The notes: generated by a model not told the origin, from the sequence alone. A stretch of 64,000 bases of DNA from Sinohyriopsis cumingii (GCA_028554795.2 CM068838.1:87114944-87178943); one strand, 5' to 3'; counted from the first letter of the stretch, positions 58,901 to 61,932 are shown. Numbers and translations are program-made.

Positions 58901-60691
58901 TCATCTTGGTTCCTATCTTGTTCCGACTTTTAATTCATAGTCAAGGTTACCTACAAAAATATAAAAAACTGACACCCCTCAAATTTAAAGTGATTCACAG
59001 TGTTGTAATTTTGTTGGTGTCAAATCTAACAGCAAATTGCTCAAATCTGTGACATCTTTGTTTACAGCAGTCATACCAACCTCCTCACAGCTATGTTTCC
59101 CAGACTGGACACTGTTAATATGAGTGGGCAGAACACAGTTGATGCTAACTGTTGACAGGATCATACCATAATCCTAATTGATGTTAACTGTTAACAGGAT
59201 CATACCATAATCCTAAGTGATGCTAACTGTTGACAGGATCATACTATAATCCTAATTGATGCTAATTGTTGAATGGATCATACCATAATCGTAATTGATG
59301 TTAATTGTTAACAGGATCATTCCTTAATCCTAACTGATGCTAACTGTTGACAGGATCATACCATAATCCTAATTGATGCTAACTGTTGAATGGATCATAC
59401 CATAATCCTAACTGATGTTAACTGTTAACAGGATGATACCTTAATCCTAACTGATGCTAACTGTTGACAGGATCATACCATAATCCTAAGTGATGCTAAC
59501 TGTTGACAGGATCATACCATAACCATAACTGATGCTAACTGTTGACAGGATCATACCATAATCCTAATTGATGTTAACTGTTGACAGGATCATACAATAA
59601 TCCTAACTGATGCTAACTGTTGACAGGATCATACCATAATCCTAAATGGCCTTATGGCCAGGTGAATTAAATCAAACTCCATGTAAGACAGTGTCTCACA
59701 TGCCTCAGTAAGCTTATCAGTATAACCCACCAGTTTAAAACTTTCAAAAGCTTAATGCAAGGAATCAACATTGTTTATGGTGATCTCCTGTAAAAAAAAA
59801 TCAAAACATGTCTACCTGATTTTCAATATACAGTGGGTCTGATTGCTTCAGGATGGTGCTGTTTGGCTCCACATTCGTAATGACCAGTGTTGATCCCCCT
59901 AATGAACCACCACTGACAACAATCAAAACTTCATTTATCCCATCTTCTGGCAGCATGATGGATCCTGGAAATGGGGCTACAACCTAACAGAAAAAGTAGA
60001 AAATTGCAAAACAACAACTGTAAATCAACTTACAGTCTTGTCTCAAGAATCCAATATCAATATGCCCATCAAAACAATGTTAGAAAAACATGTTTGTAAA
60101 ATTAATTATAAAATGTCTCTGTTCAGTATATAATGATAAAAACTAGCAAACTAAATAGAAGTCTAATAAAGAAAACAACACAGCACCATGGCTGATTGAA
60201 ATTTATGCATTTTGGACAACTGATAAATTTTCTAAACTCTGCTAGCACTGGGATCACAGATTTTTCTATTTTAGAATTACTTTGATATCAGCAATTATCC
60301 ATTTTGCTGGTTCTACTGATGCATACTTTTAAAACCTAATTAGCAACATGAAAAAAAAATTCCATATCTAAAATTCTCAAAAACAATGCCTACCGTTTTG
60401 GGGCAAAATTAAAAAATAAAGTATTTTTATATATTCATAATCTTTATTTTATTAACATCGTCATTTTTTTGTCTTCTTTAAGTGGCTAAGAACTTGTCAC
60501 TTACGTTCTGATCCTGGTCAATCAATAGGTCCACACCCTCATCAGCGTACTCAGGGTCCCCAGACTTGAGGGAAGCTGGATAAAACCCAGAGCCCTGGCA
60601 GTTGCCATCAGCCAATCTCGTTGTTCTTGGGAAAAGCCTGTGGGCCGTGTAGCCAAACACCTGATCAATCAGGGACCTTGCCAAACGATAT
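4833..60691 (-). CDS. Giant multi-exon gene, partial: M23-like domain followed by at least five Cys-rich modules
   Basis: At least 27 exons read from right to left; each is listed separately. All joins agree in phase and give one open frame of about 1,297 codons. Order: M23/LECT2-like fold, acidic then basic linker, then five copies of a module. The same exon types recur in the same order with the same phases: helical exon, SAP-like or linker exon, Cys-rich exon, short exon, F-S-I exon. That repetition is strong evidence for real coding sequence. Neither the 5' end (signal peptide, promoter) nor the 3' end is in the window. Paired Cys and the M23 fold suggest an extracellular or secretory protein, but that is inference. 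I do not recognise a named family for the modules. Function unknown. Confidence 0.85.
4882..6329. repeat. Intron with roughly 180-bp units bearing TGACCTTGACCT motifs
   Basis: About 5010-5760 holds worn units built around CATAGTGACCTTGACCTTTGACC, followed by AAGCCATC and CAAAGTTT-like text and GTCTGTGATGTAGAAT. Clear motif copies are near 5285 and 5718, with variants near 5036, 5175 and 5446. The rest of the intron shows nothing recognisable. Confidence 0.6.
6330..6542 (-). CDS. Exon 26 seen: Cys-rich exon, module 5
   Basis: Phase 1 to 1, 71 codons, acceptor TTAACAG and donor GTAAGAAA. Landmarks: [47 protein letters not shown] and FSYNWG. It is a close structural match to exon 22. Confidence 0.9.
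6543..8353. repeat. Intron with degenerate CTCTAATACACACCTGGCC repeats
   Basis: Between about 7430 and 7960 short phrases such as CTCTAATACACACCTGGCC and TATTGTCTCAA recur roughly every 30-40 bp in a worn tandem array. A poly-A run and a GTAT run lie near 6545 and 6623. No exon is seen. Confidence 0.65.
8354..8518 (-). CDS. Exon 25 seen: fused helical and linker exon, module 5
   Basis: Phase 1 to 1, 55 codons, acceptor TTTCAG and donor GTACAT. Helix [20 protein letters not shown], then [16 protein letters not shown] and GAVSGWKNG. It aligns with exon 21 throughout, including the shared V-S-G-W-R/K-N-G end. Modules 4 and 5 are therefore closest to each other in structure. Confidence 0.9.
8519..11676. 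other. Intron, mostly unrecognised
   Basis: Between exons 25 and 24. A worn repeat with CCTGAGACGTATGAGA phrases lies at about 10165-10330, and a 25-bp minisatellite is listed separately. The open frame at 8846-9256 shows no domain. Nothing else is recognised. Confidence 0.5.
11018..11390. repeat. 25-bp minisatellite, about 15 copies
   Basis: The unit AAAACTGTTCATTAACACCA plus ACACC repeats at exact 25-bp spacing with point variants. Confidence 0.95.
11677..11843 (-). CDS. Exon 24 seen: F-S-I exon, module 4
   Basis: Phase 2 to 1, 56 codons, acceptor CTGTCAG and donor GTAAGTGA. It reads [18 protein letters not shown], then [18 protein letters not shown] and [12 protein letters not shown]. 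It is a typical copy of this exon type, with an amphipathic strand followed by C-x(7)-C. Confidence 0.9.
11844..12694. other. Intron, nothing recognised
   Basis: AT-rich sequence between exons 24 and 23. No repeat or coding similarity is seen. Confidence 0.5.
12695..12737 (-). CDS. Exon 23 seen: short connecting exon, module 4
   Basis: Phase 1 to 2, 43 nt, acceptor TTGCAG and donor GTGAGTG. It encodes [15 protein letters not shown] with the next exon. Same length as exon 14. Confidence 0.75.
12999..13650. repeat. 40/42-bp minisatellite, about 16 copies
   Basis: The unit contains AATGCTAACATACTAATGCA, then TAGTCTGTCAGCAACA(CA)GTCA. Two length forms (40 and 42 bp) alternate. A larger block of several units seems duplicated (13140-13310 against 13340-13510), a higher-order repeat. 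Confidence 0.93.
13838..14059 (-). CDS. Exon 22 seen: Cys-rich exon, module 4
   Basis: Phase 1 to 1, 74 codons, acceptor TTGCAG. Landmarks: [48 protein letters not shown] and LLLYNDWG. The donor at the conserved Trp-Gly position reads GTCAGA, a poor match, whereas most sister exons have GTAAG at this place. Confidence 0.88.
14060..16750. other. Intron with one dispersed repeat
   Basis: It contains an AAT microsatellite (about 14076-14102). At about 15095-15510 is a dispersed element starting ACAGTCCAACCTGTACTAAT. Its right part (GAGCAAGGCATGG, then GAATCAATGTTTA) recurs at 23027-23520. The open frame at 15601-15897 has no recognisable domain. The rest is plain AT-rich DNA. Confidence 0.5.
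16751..16936 (-). CDS. Exon 21 seen: fused helical and linker exon, module 4
   Basis: Phase 1 to 1, 62 codons, acceptor TTGCAG and donor GTAGGG. It joins in one exon what modules 2 and 3 split in two: helix [20 protein letters not shown], then [11 protein letters not shown], followed by a linker with [10 protein letters not shown] and SVSGWRNG. There is no SAP motif. The same fused form is found in exon 25. Confidence 0.9.
16937..17566. other. Intron, nothing recognised
   Basis: Sequence between exons 21 and 20. No repeat or coding signal is seen. Confidence 0.5.
17567..17742 (-). CDS. Exon 20 seen: F-T-V exon, module 3
   Basis: Phase 2 to 1, 59 codons, acceptor AACAG and donor GTAAGTTT. 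It begins [16 protein letters not shown], then [18 protein letters not shown] and [15 protein letters not shown]. It follows the pattern of exons 10, 15 and 24 with a longer loop between the Cys residues. Confidence 0.88.
18539..18620. repeat. 33-bp repeat with AGGTCA half-sites
   Basis: About 2.5 copies of a 33-bp unit in which CAAGGTCA occurs twice per unit (CAAGGTCACTATAACTCATG, then CAAGGTCATCATG). Confidence 0.85.
19047..19358. repeat. 78-bp tandem repeat, 4 copies
   Basis: Units begin CATACATGAGGAACAAGTCT at 19047, 19125, 19203 and 19281, exactly 78 bp apart and nearly identical. Confidence 0.96.
19775..20060 (+). repeat. Dispersed repeat D, copy 1
   Basis: It shares GTAGCCAACAGCA, an AATCATGTTTCT phrase, an AAAATGGATGCTTTC-like phrase and CAAGATGGTACCAT with 29140-29420, in the same order and orientation. 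The identity of the family is unknown. Confidence 0.55.
20848..21382. repeat. Roughly 60-bp tandem repeat, about 9 copies
   Basis: Units contain TCAAGTCATTCTATTTAAAC, then TGATTAATACAGTCTGTCAC and ATTGTATGTTACATTTTT, with small length changes. Confidence 0.9.
21436..21481 (-). CDS. Exon 19 seen: short connecting exon, module 3
   Basis: Phase 1 to 2, 46 nt, acceptor TTTCAG and perfect donor GTAAGTGG. It encodes [16 protein letters not shown] with the next exon, close to exon 14 in pattern (G-x-E-E-x-hydrophobic-x-L). Confidence 0.8.
21482..22532. other. Intron part, nothing recognised
   Basis: AT-rich sequence with a short duplicated phrase CCTGTACTCAGTCATGTCAA near 22432 and 22468. No gene is seen. 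Confidence 0.45.
22545..22855 (-). mobile_element. SINE family A, copy 2
   Basis: Minus-strand copy of the family at 2250, with the same body (CCCAGTCACATTATCCTGAC on the plus strand) and tail. The tRNA-like head is worn, and the B box reads GGTTCAAACACTGG. A GT run lies at its tail end. Confidence 0.88.
22939..22968. repeat. AAT microsatellite
   Basis: About ten AAT triplets in a row. Confidence 0.95.
23103..23412 (-). mobile_element. SINE family A, copy 3, inserted in another repeat
   Basis: Minus-strand copy with good A box (GTGGCCTAGTGGTTAGAGCG) and B box (GGTTTGATCCCCAACC), shared body and tail ending in a GT-rich run. It interrupts a dispersed repeat: GTAAGGCATGG before it and TGAATCAATGTTTA after it are contiguous in the uninterrupted copy near 15430. 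Confidence 0.92.
24585..24777. mobile_element. MITE-like element, copy 1
   Basis: About 193 bp. Inverted ends read CATGGGACCCAGGGTAGGCA at left and, reversed, CATGGTACCTGGGGAAGGCA at right. The element matches 45857-46048 from end to end. No coding capacity. Confidence 0.8.
24975..25226 (-). CDS. Exon 18 seen: Cys-rich exon, module 3
   Basis: Phase 1 to 1, 84 codons, acceptor TATAG and donor GTAAGTAA. Landmarks: [43 protein letters not shown] and ITLDWG. Six Cys are present. It has an extra stretch ([12 protein letters not shown]) between the Cys pair and D-P-C. Confidence 0.92.
25227..26356. other. Intron, nothing recognised
   Basis: AT-rich DNA between exons 18 and 17. No repeat family or coding signal is seen. 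Confidence 0.5.
26357..26402 (-). CDS. Exon 17 seen: short linker where SAP would be, module 3
   Basis: Phase 0 to 1, 46 nt, acceptor TGTAG and donor GTATGT. It encodes [16 protein letters not shown]. It occupies the slot of SAP exons 7 and 12 and has the same phases, but only a Cys/Pro loop is left. The call rests mainly on phase and position. Confidence 0.7.
26477..26780. repeat. Roughly 100-108-bp tandem repeat, 3 copies
   Basis: ATCATGAAGCTACT starts at 26477, 26585 and 26684. Copies share GGTTAATTGGCTTGAAAATG and TATCTTGGGTCATTAAATCT. Confidence 0.93.
26888..26976 (-). CDS. Exon 16 seen: helical exon, module 3
   Basis: Phase 1 to 0, 30 codons, acceptor GTTTCAG and donor GTAAGC. The peptide [15 protein letters not shown], then [14 protein letters not shown], is a shorter version of the module helix ending in L-x-x-L-G-I. 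Confidence 0.85.
27640..28022 (+). pseudogene. Tyrosine recombinase C-terminal remnant, broken
   Basis: The frame reads [19 protein letters not shown], then [20 protein letters not shown] and [20 protein letters not shown]. An AAT run then breaks the frame, and [20 protein letters not shown] follows in another frame. This matches the end of the tyrosine recombinases carried by DIRS, Crypton and related animal elements, where H-S-F-R-I-G-A-A-T-x-A, L-G-R-W and a catalytic Tyr occur in this order. Here the Arg of box II is His, and the frame is broken. The element type and its ends are not visible. Confidence 0.7.
28023..29139 (+). other. Intron part with open plus-strand frames, not recognised
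   Basis: Several overlapping plus-strand frames (28026-28830) follow the recombinase remnant and may be further decayed parts of the same element. No motif supports this. Confidence 0.35.
29140..29420 (+). repeat. Dispersed repeat D, copy 2
   Basis: It shares GTAGCCAACAGCA, AAATCATGTTTCT, AGAAATGGAGGCTTAC and CAAGATGGTGCCAT with 19775-20060 in the same order. Family unknown. Confidence 0.55.
29802..29956 (-). CDS. Exon 15 seen: F-S-I exon, module 2
   Basis: Phase 2 to 1, 52 codons, acceptor TTTCAG and donor GTAAGCC. It reads [15 protein letters not shown], then [14 protein letters not shown] and [10 protein letters not shown]. It shares with exons 10 and 24 the F/Y-S-I-x-K start, a C-x(5-7)-C pair and a Pro-x-x-x-Cys end. 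Confidence 0.9.
29957..31303. other. Intron, nothing recognised
   Basis: AT-rich DNA between exons 15 and 14. No repeat array or coding signal is seen. Confidence 0.5.
31304..31346 (-). CDS. Exon 14 seen: short connecting exon, module 2
   Basis: Phase 1 to 2, 43 nt, acceptor TTTTCAG and donor GTTGGT. It encodes [15 protein letters not shown] with the next exon. It has the same size as exon 23, and the same phases and position as exons 19, 23 and 27. Confidence 0.78.
31412..31864. repeat. 63-bp minisatellite, about 7 copies
   Basis: The unit ACTAAATAGTGTTCTGTGGC, then TTTATGTTGGTGCTATGCTA, TCAATCCTATCATATGGAAT and GCC. As 63 is a multiple of three it stays open on both strands (31572-31892 and 31685-32038), which does not indicate a gene. 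Confidence 0.95.
32061..32306 (-). CDS. Exon 13 seen: Cys-rich exon, module 2
   Basis: Phase 1 to 1, 82 codons, acceptor AACAG and donor GTAAGAT. Landmarks: [45 protein letters not shown] and INYDWG. It has a longer first loop than the other copies, and the usual Cys-Cys pair is a single Cys (FDVCM). It retains the D-x-C-x-F motif and the Trp-Gly end. Confidence 0.9.
32307..32797. other. Intron, nothing recognised
   Basis: Plain AT-rich intron between exons 13 and 12. Confidence 0.5.
32798..32939 (-). CDS. Exon 12 seen: SAP-like motif, module 2
   Basis: Phase 0 to 1, 47 codons plus one base, acceptor TTGCAG and donor GTATGG. After a Pro/Cys leader ([10 protein letters not shown]), residues [20 protein letters not shown] followed by REELEAALR are a very good SAP match. 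Leader Cys and motif placement match exon 7, so the SAP-like unit belongs to the module and is not an accident of one exon. Confidence 0.9.
32940..33724. other. Intron, nothing recognised
   Basis: Plain AT-rich intron between exons 12 and 11. The frame at 33177-33371 has no recognisable domain. Confidence 0.5.
33725..33852 (-). CDS. Exon 11 seen: helical exon, module 2
   Basis: Phase 1 to 0, 43 codons, acceptor TTTTCAG and donor GTTTGT. The peptide [18 protein letters not shown], then [11 protein letters not shown] and ILSELGLSE, is a long amphipathic helix. It aligns with exons 16, 21 and 25 through W/F near the start, scattered Ala and a final L-x-x-L-G-I/L. Confidence 0.87.
33853..34304. 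other. Intron, nothing recognised
   Basis: Intron between exons 11 and 10 with T-rich runs near 34130-34145. Confidence 0.5.
34305..34480 (-). CDS. Exon 10 seen: F-S-I exon, module 1
   Basis: Phase 2 to 1, 59 codons, acceptor TTGAAG and donor GTTACC. It begins KYSITKK, then [22 protein letters not shown] and [11 protein letters not shown]: the module plan of beta strands with C...C and P-x-P-x-C. It closes module 1. It sits about 9.7 kb from exon 9; the large intron holds the LINE and several arrays, yet the phases still match. Confidence 0.87.
35240..35660. repeat. Worn 16-20-bp repeat (ACACATGTAGCAGTCT)
   Basis: About 20 imperfect copies of ACACATGTAGCAGTCTGT or close variants in tandem. 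Confidence 0.88.
36225..37332. repeat. 33-bp minisatellite, about 33 copies
   Basis: The unit TAGCTATATTGCACTGCTAC, then CAGAGACCCCATT, at 33-bp spacing with occasional deleted units. Longer blocks repeat (36580-36720 against 36770-36930). The plus-strand open frames of 145 and 138 codons are by-products of the 33-bp period. Confidence 0.95.
37454..37919. mobile_element. Possible short TIR element
   Basis: The left end GGCCATCCATTTAGTATGCA resembles the reversed right end GGCTGTCCTTTTAGTATGTA. C-rich tracts lie inside both halves. No coding sequence. No target duplication could be fixed. Confidence 0.45.
37920..38420. other. Intron part, nothing recognised
   Basis: AT-rich DNA before the 57-bp array. 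No feature seen. Confidence 0.4.
38425..38795. repeat. 57-bp minisatellite, about 6-7 copies
   Basis: The unit ACTATAATACTGTATTCCAC, then ATTGTAAAGACAACAACTGA and CACCAGGAAAGTCAGCA. The period is 19 codons, so both strands stay open (147 and 191 codons); this is not evidence of a gene. Confidence 0.95.
38800..39600. other. Intron part, nothing recognised
   Basis: AT-rich DNA between the 57-bp array and the LINE. No feature seen. Confidence 0.4.
40445..41232 (+). pseudogene. LINE endonuclease (APE-like), frameshifted
   Basis: Motifs in order: [16 protein letters not shown] (the metal-binding Glu), [18 protein letters not shown] and, in a second frame starting near 41012, [11 protein letters not shown] with the Asp-His end. 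The shift between frames lies at about 41010-41020. A TGA at 41230 then stops the second frame just after the endonuclease. The catalytic residues are kept, so the damage looks fairly recent. Confidence 0.88.
41233..41710 (+). pseudogene. LINE region between endonuclease and RT
   Basis: It continues in the same frame after the [44 protein letters not shown] and [21 protein letters not shown] further frameshift at a run of C near 41708-41714 moves the coding frame into that of the RT. Confidence 0.8.
41715..43298 (+). pseudogene. LINE reverse transcriptase, catalytic motifs intact, cut short
   Basis: Uninterrupted from about 41715 to the TAG at 43296. Motifs: [31 protein letters not shown] (usually N-Y-R-G-I-S-L-L), motif [10 protein letters not shown], motif [14 protein letters not shown], motif C LLFADDAA, motif [12 protein letters not shown] and FTYLGSNIS. 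All three catalytic Asp are present. The TAG at 43296 and a TGA at 43314 cut off the last 70 or so codons ([10 protein letters not shown] onward). Confidence 0.92.
43581..44190. other. Intron part, nothing recognised
   Basis: AT-rich intron sequence between the LINE and exon 9. Confidence 0.45.
44191..44266 (-). CDS. Exon 9 seen: short connecting exon, module 1
   Basis: Phase 1 to 2, acceptor TTTTAG and perfect donor GTAAGTAA. It encodes about 25 residues ([20 protein letters not shown], then IEVVLK). It is longer than its equivalents in other modules (14-16 residues) but has the same phases and position between the Cys-rich and F-S-I exons. Confidence 0.78.
44267..45856. other. Intron part, nothing recognised
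   Basis: Plain AT-rich intron before the MITE copy. No array or coding signal is seen. Confidence 0.45.
45857..46048. mobile_element. MITE-like element, copy 2
   Basis: About 192 bp with 45-bp imperfect inverted ends: TTGGGCTGTTCCAATAAAAC at left, TTAGGGTAGTTCCATTTAAA at right when reversed, then CTGGGACCC against ATGGTACCA and GAAGGCA. It matches 24585-24777. Confidence 0.85.
46313..46522 (-). CDS. Exon 8 seen: Cys-rich exon, module 1
   Basis: Phase 1 to 1, 70 codons, acceptor TTTCAG and donor GTAGGT. It follows the module plan: CPL, a Pro-led loop (TMPEGLRC), [11 protein letters not shown] with the central Cys pair, [16 protein letters not shown], then a beta strand. Six Cys occur in this exon. 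Unlike the other copies it ends ...ENPLNG rather than ...DWG. Confidence 0.9.
46523..46957. other. Intron, nothing recognised
   Basis: Short AT-rich intron between exons 8 and 7. Confidence 0.5.
46958..47096 (-). CDS. Exon 7 seen: SAP-like motif, module 1
   Basis: Phase 0 to 1, 46 codons plus one base, acceptor CTGCAG and donor GTATGT. After [10 protein letters not shown], residues [20 protein letters not shown] followed by RDELIGNL match the SAP pattern: a helix, Gly-hydrophobic-x-x-x-Gly, basic residue, x-E-L, then a second helix. SAP motifs usually bind nucleic acid in nuclear proteins, so one beside Cys-rich modules is unusual; the fold may serve another role here. Confidence 0.85.
47463..49835. 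mobile_element. Kolobok-like DNA transposon, decayed, TTAA target sites
   Basis: The ends AGGTCACCGGCCA and TGGCCGGTGACCT are perfect 13-bp inverted repeats, and TTAA flanks both (47459-47462 and 49836-49839). A THAP-type fragment lies near the left end. TTAA duplication plus a THAP domain is the signature of the Kolobok superfamily; piggyBac also uses TTAA but lacks THAP. At 2,373 bp with no transposase core it is a deleted, non-autonomous copy. Confidence 0.82.
47757..47861 (+). pseudogene. THAP zinc-finger fragment
   Basis: A 34-codon frame: [20 protein letters not shown], then [14 protein letters not shown] and a stop. It has the THAP start (C-x4-C within the first ten residues) and the Phe-rich strand before a basic stretch. 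The later Trp and C-x2-H of a full THAP domain are missing. It probably is the first coding piece of the Kolobok transposase. Confidence 0.72.
49857..50008 (-). CDS. Exon 6 seen: helical region leading into module 1
   Basis: Phase 1 to 0, acceptor TTTCAG and donor GTAACA, 51 codons with the shared first base. The peptide is amphipathic: [20 protein letters not shown], then [16 protein letters not shown]. It holds the place of the helical exons of later modules, and its ...FLDNLGM resembles their ...LLxxLGI ending. Its splice donor lies only 21 bases from the end of the Kolobok-like element. Confidence 0.85.
50009..51476. other. Intron part, nothing recognised
   Basis: AT-rich sequence. A 111-codon plus-strand frame at 50731-51066 shows no recognisable domain. 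Confidence 0.4.
51487..51746 (+). mobile_element. SINE family B, copy 2, with TSD
   Basis: Head CAAGTGGCCGAGTGGTCTAA (A box) and GGGTTCAAGTCT (B box). The body has TGTGAGAAAGCTTGCCTGTA, then GGTTTTCCCAGGTTCTTCC. The 3' part AAATGGCGTTAAACCCC ends in a CAA-rich tail. The flanks share ACAAAAAGTA at 51477-51486 and 51746-51755. Confidence 0.9.
51930..52620. repeat. Dispersed degenerate repeat C, second copy
   Basis: It shares TTATAAGAAGTCTT, GGAGGAGTAG with TAACAAGATG, and ACCACCCAATAAGCTCTTAT with 1660-2680. As at the left edge, it follows a family B SINE. Confidence 0.5.
53098..53269 (-). CDS. Possible alternative exon between exons 3 and 6
   Basis: A 57-codon open segment with acceptor TTGCAG and donor GTACTA, running phase 0 to 1. 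Its phases do not fit between exons 5 and 6. They do fit exactly if it replaces exons 4 and 5 together (exon 3 ends in phase 0, exon 6 starts in phase 1). The peptide begins [17 protein letters not shown] and contains a Cys pair (PEFCCQS). It has no clear similarity to the other exons. It may be an alternative cassette, an old exon or chance. Confidence 0.4.
53324..53413 (-). CDS. Exon 5 seen: basic Arg/Lys-rich linker
   Basis: Phase 1 to 1, 30 residues, acceptor TTTCCAG and donor GTAGGC. The peptide is strongly basic: [25 protein letters not shown] contains a dibasic pair of the kind cut by furin-like proteases, and the stretch also resembles a nuclear localisation signal; the sequence cannot decide. 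The exon is symmetric in phase, so it could be skipped without a frameshift. Confidence 0.8.
53414..56117. other. Intron, mostly unrecognised
   Basis: A GGGA microsatellite is at 55271-55300. No transposon or gene is recognised in the rest. Confidence 0.45.
56118..56265 (-). CDS. Exon 4 seen: acidic linker
   Basis: Phase 0 to 1, 49 codons plus one base, acceptor TTTTCAG and donor GTAACTT. A hydrophobic start ([15 protein letters not shown]) is followed by an Asp/Glu/Pro-rich stretch ([17 protein letters not shown]) typical of a disordered linker, then [10 protein letters not shown]. It connects the M23-like domain to the basic exon 5. Confidence 0.85.
56832..56981. repeat. 50-bp tandem repeat, 3 copies
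   Basis: TCAAGGGTTCTACGGGGCAA, then TGTCTGACCTGTGTGATATA and TGGCTATTTA, starting at 56832, 56882 and 56932. Confidence 0.95.
57158..57334 (-). CDS. Exon 3 seen: M23-like C-terminal part with HxH
   Basis: Phase 0 to 0, 59 codons, acceptor TTTCAG and donor GTATAA. It holds [12 protein letters not shown], then NHIHFAI, the G-x-x-I-G turn and H-x-H metal motif that end M23 domains. After it, MDPTRFLES is the usual D-P-x-x-F/Y-L close. The last residues ([15 protein letters not shown]) lie outside the fold. Both His of HxH are present, so metal binding is possible although the first His ligand is replaced. Confidence 0.92.
57335..58535. other. Intron part, nothing recognised
   Basis: AT-rich intron with an 11-bp run of C near 57709. 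No gene is seen. Confidence 0.45.
58536..58858 (+). mobile_element. SINE family A, copy 4, young, with 13-bp TSD
   Basis: Complete copy: A box TGGCCTAGTGGTTAGAGCGT, B box GGTTCGATCCCCAGCC, body GTCAGGATAATATGACTGGG, tail AAAGCTACGTTAAAAATCAA followed by CACAT repeats. It is flanked by a perfect ACCATTACATACA at 58523-58535 and 58859-58871. The clean tRNA-like head and intact duplication point to a recent insertion. It is not a tRNA gene because the SINE body follows directly. Confidence 0.95.
59139..59643. repeat. 39-bp minisatellite, about 13 copies
   Basis: The unit CTAATTGATGCTAACTGTTG, then ACAGGATCATACCATAATC, with point variants. Confidence 0.95.
59816..59983 (-). CDS. Exon 2 seen: M23-like beta core
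   Basis: Phase 0 to 0, 56 codons, acceptor TTAG and donor GTAGAC. It opens with [10 protein letters not shown], matching the V-x-A-P-F/A-x-G strand that follows the first ligand pair in M23/LECT2 domains. Next come a Gly-Ser-rich beta region ([10 protein letters not shown]) and a strand LVITNVEP. It joins exon 1 directly: ...DQDQN then VVAPFPG. Confidence 0.9.
59984..60504. other. Intron, nothing recognised
   Basis: AT-rich intron between exons 2 and 1. Confidence 0.5.
60505..60691 (-). CDS. Exon 1 seen: start of M23/LECT2-like domain
   Basis: Bounded by acceptor ATAG at the right and donor GTAAGTG at the left. It begins with the last base of a codon and ends in phase 0 (62 codons). A helical start ([14 protein letters not shown]) leads into [12 protein letters not shown] and then YADEGVDLL. 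This resembles the first metal-binding strand of M23/LECT2 domains, where H-x-G-V-D is usual. Here the His position is Asp, while the GVD Asp is kept. The exon donating the first two bases lies further right, so the protein start is not seen. Confidence 0.88.
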
Positions 60692-60878
60692 CTATGATAC
60701 AAAAATATGACAAGGATTGAAAATGGAAGCCCTGCATAAATGTTCGTGGAGATGACTTTTTAAATTAATAAAATGTACACTGATGTATCCTTTAAAAATA
60801 GAGTTGAAAAACAAATGAGTTGTTAGATGTTAAACAAGTCACATTAAAGTGCATTGTAAGTCCTTAATAACCTGGAAA

Positions 60879-61932
60879 CATAATATTATAACCTTATTAT
60901 ACACATCATTGTTTTCACTCACTCCAACCCCTTCTGATAAAAGTGCTGACTTACATAATATTATAACTTTATAATACACATCATTGTTTTCACTCACTCC
61001 GACCCCTTCTGATAAAAGTGCTGACTTACATAATATTATAACCTTATTATACACATCATTGTTTTCACTCACTCCGACCCCTTCTGATGAAAGTGCTGAC
61101 TTACATAATATTATAACCTTATTATATGCATCATTGTTTTCACTCACTCCGACCCCTTCTGATGAAAGTGCTGACTTACATAATATTATAACCTTATTAT
61201 ACACATCATTGTTTTCACTCACTCCGACCCCTTCTGATGAAAGTGCTGACTTACATAATATTATAACTTTATTATACACATCATTGTTTTCACTCACTCC
61301 GACCCCTTCTGATAAAAGTGCTGACTTACATAATATTATAACCTTATTATACACATCATTGTTTTCACTCACTCCGACCCCTTCTGATAAAAGTGCTGAC
61401 TTACATAATATTATAACTTTATTATACACATCATTGTTTTCACTCACTCCGACCCCTTCTGATGAAAGTGCTGACTTACATAATATTATAACCTTATAAT
61501 ACACATCATTGTTTTCACTCACTCCGACCCCTTCTGATAAAAGTGCTGACTTACATAATATTATAACCTTATTATACACATCATTGTTTTCACTCACTCC
61601 GACCCCTTCTGATGAAAGTGCTGACTTACATAATATTATAACCTTATTATACACATCATTGTTTTCACTCACTCCGACCCCTTCTGATGAAAGTGCTGAC
61701 TTACATAATATTATAACTTTATAATACACATCATTGTTTTCACTCACTCCGACCCCTTCTGATAAAAGTGCTGACTTACATAATATAATAACCTTATTAT
61801 ACACATCATTGTTTTCACTCACTCCGACCCCTTCTGATAAAAGTGCTGACTTACATAATATTATAACCTTATTATACATATCATTGTTTTCACTCACTCC
61901 AACCCCTTCTGATGAAAGTGCTGACTTATTTC
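60879..61932. repeat. 75-bp minisatellite, about 14 copies
   Basis: The unit ACACATCATTGTTTTCACTC, then ACTCCGACCCCTTCTGATAA, AAGTGCTGACTTACATAATA and TTATAACCTTATTAT, at exact 75-bp spacing and over 90% alike by eye. Being 25 codons long, it stays open on both strands (352 codons on minus, three stretches on plus). The homogeneity suggests recent expansion. I treat the frames as by-products. Confidence 0.96.

Noticed and set aside
60879-61932. Regular repeats that might suggest a CRISPR array
   Set aside because: Units are directly adjacent copies without unique spacers, in an animal intron-rich context; this is a minisatellite.
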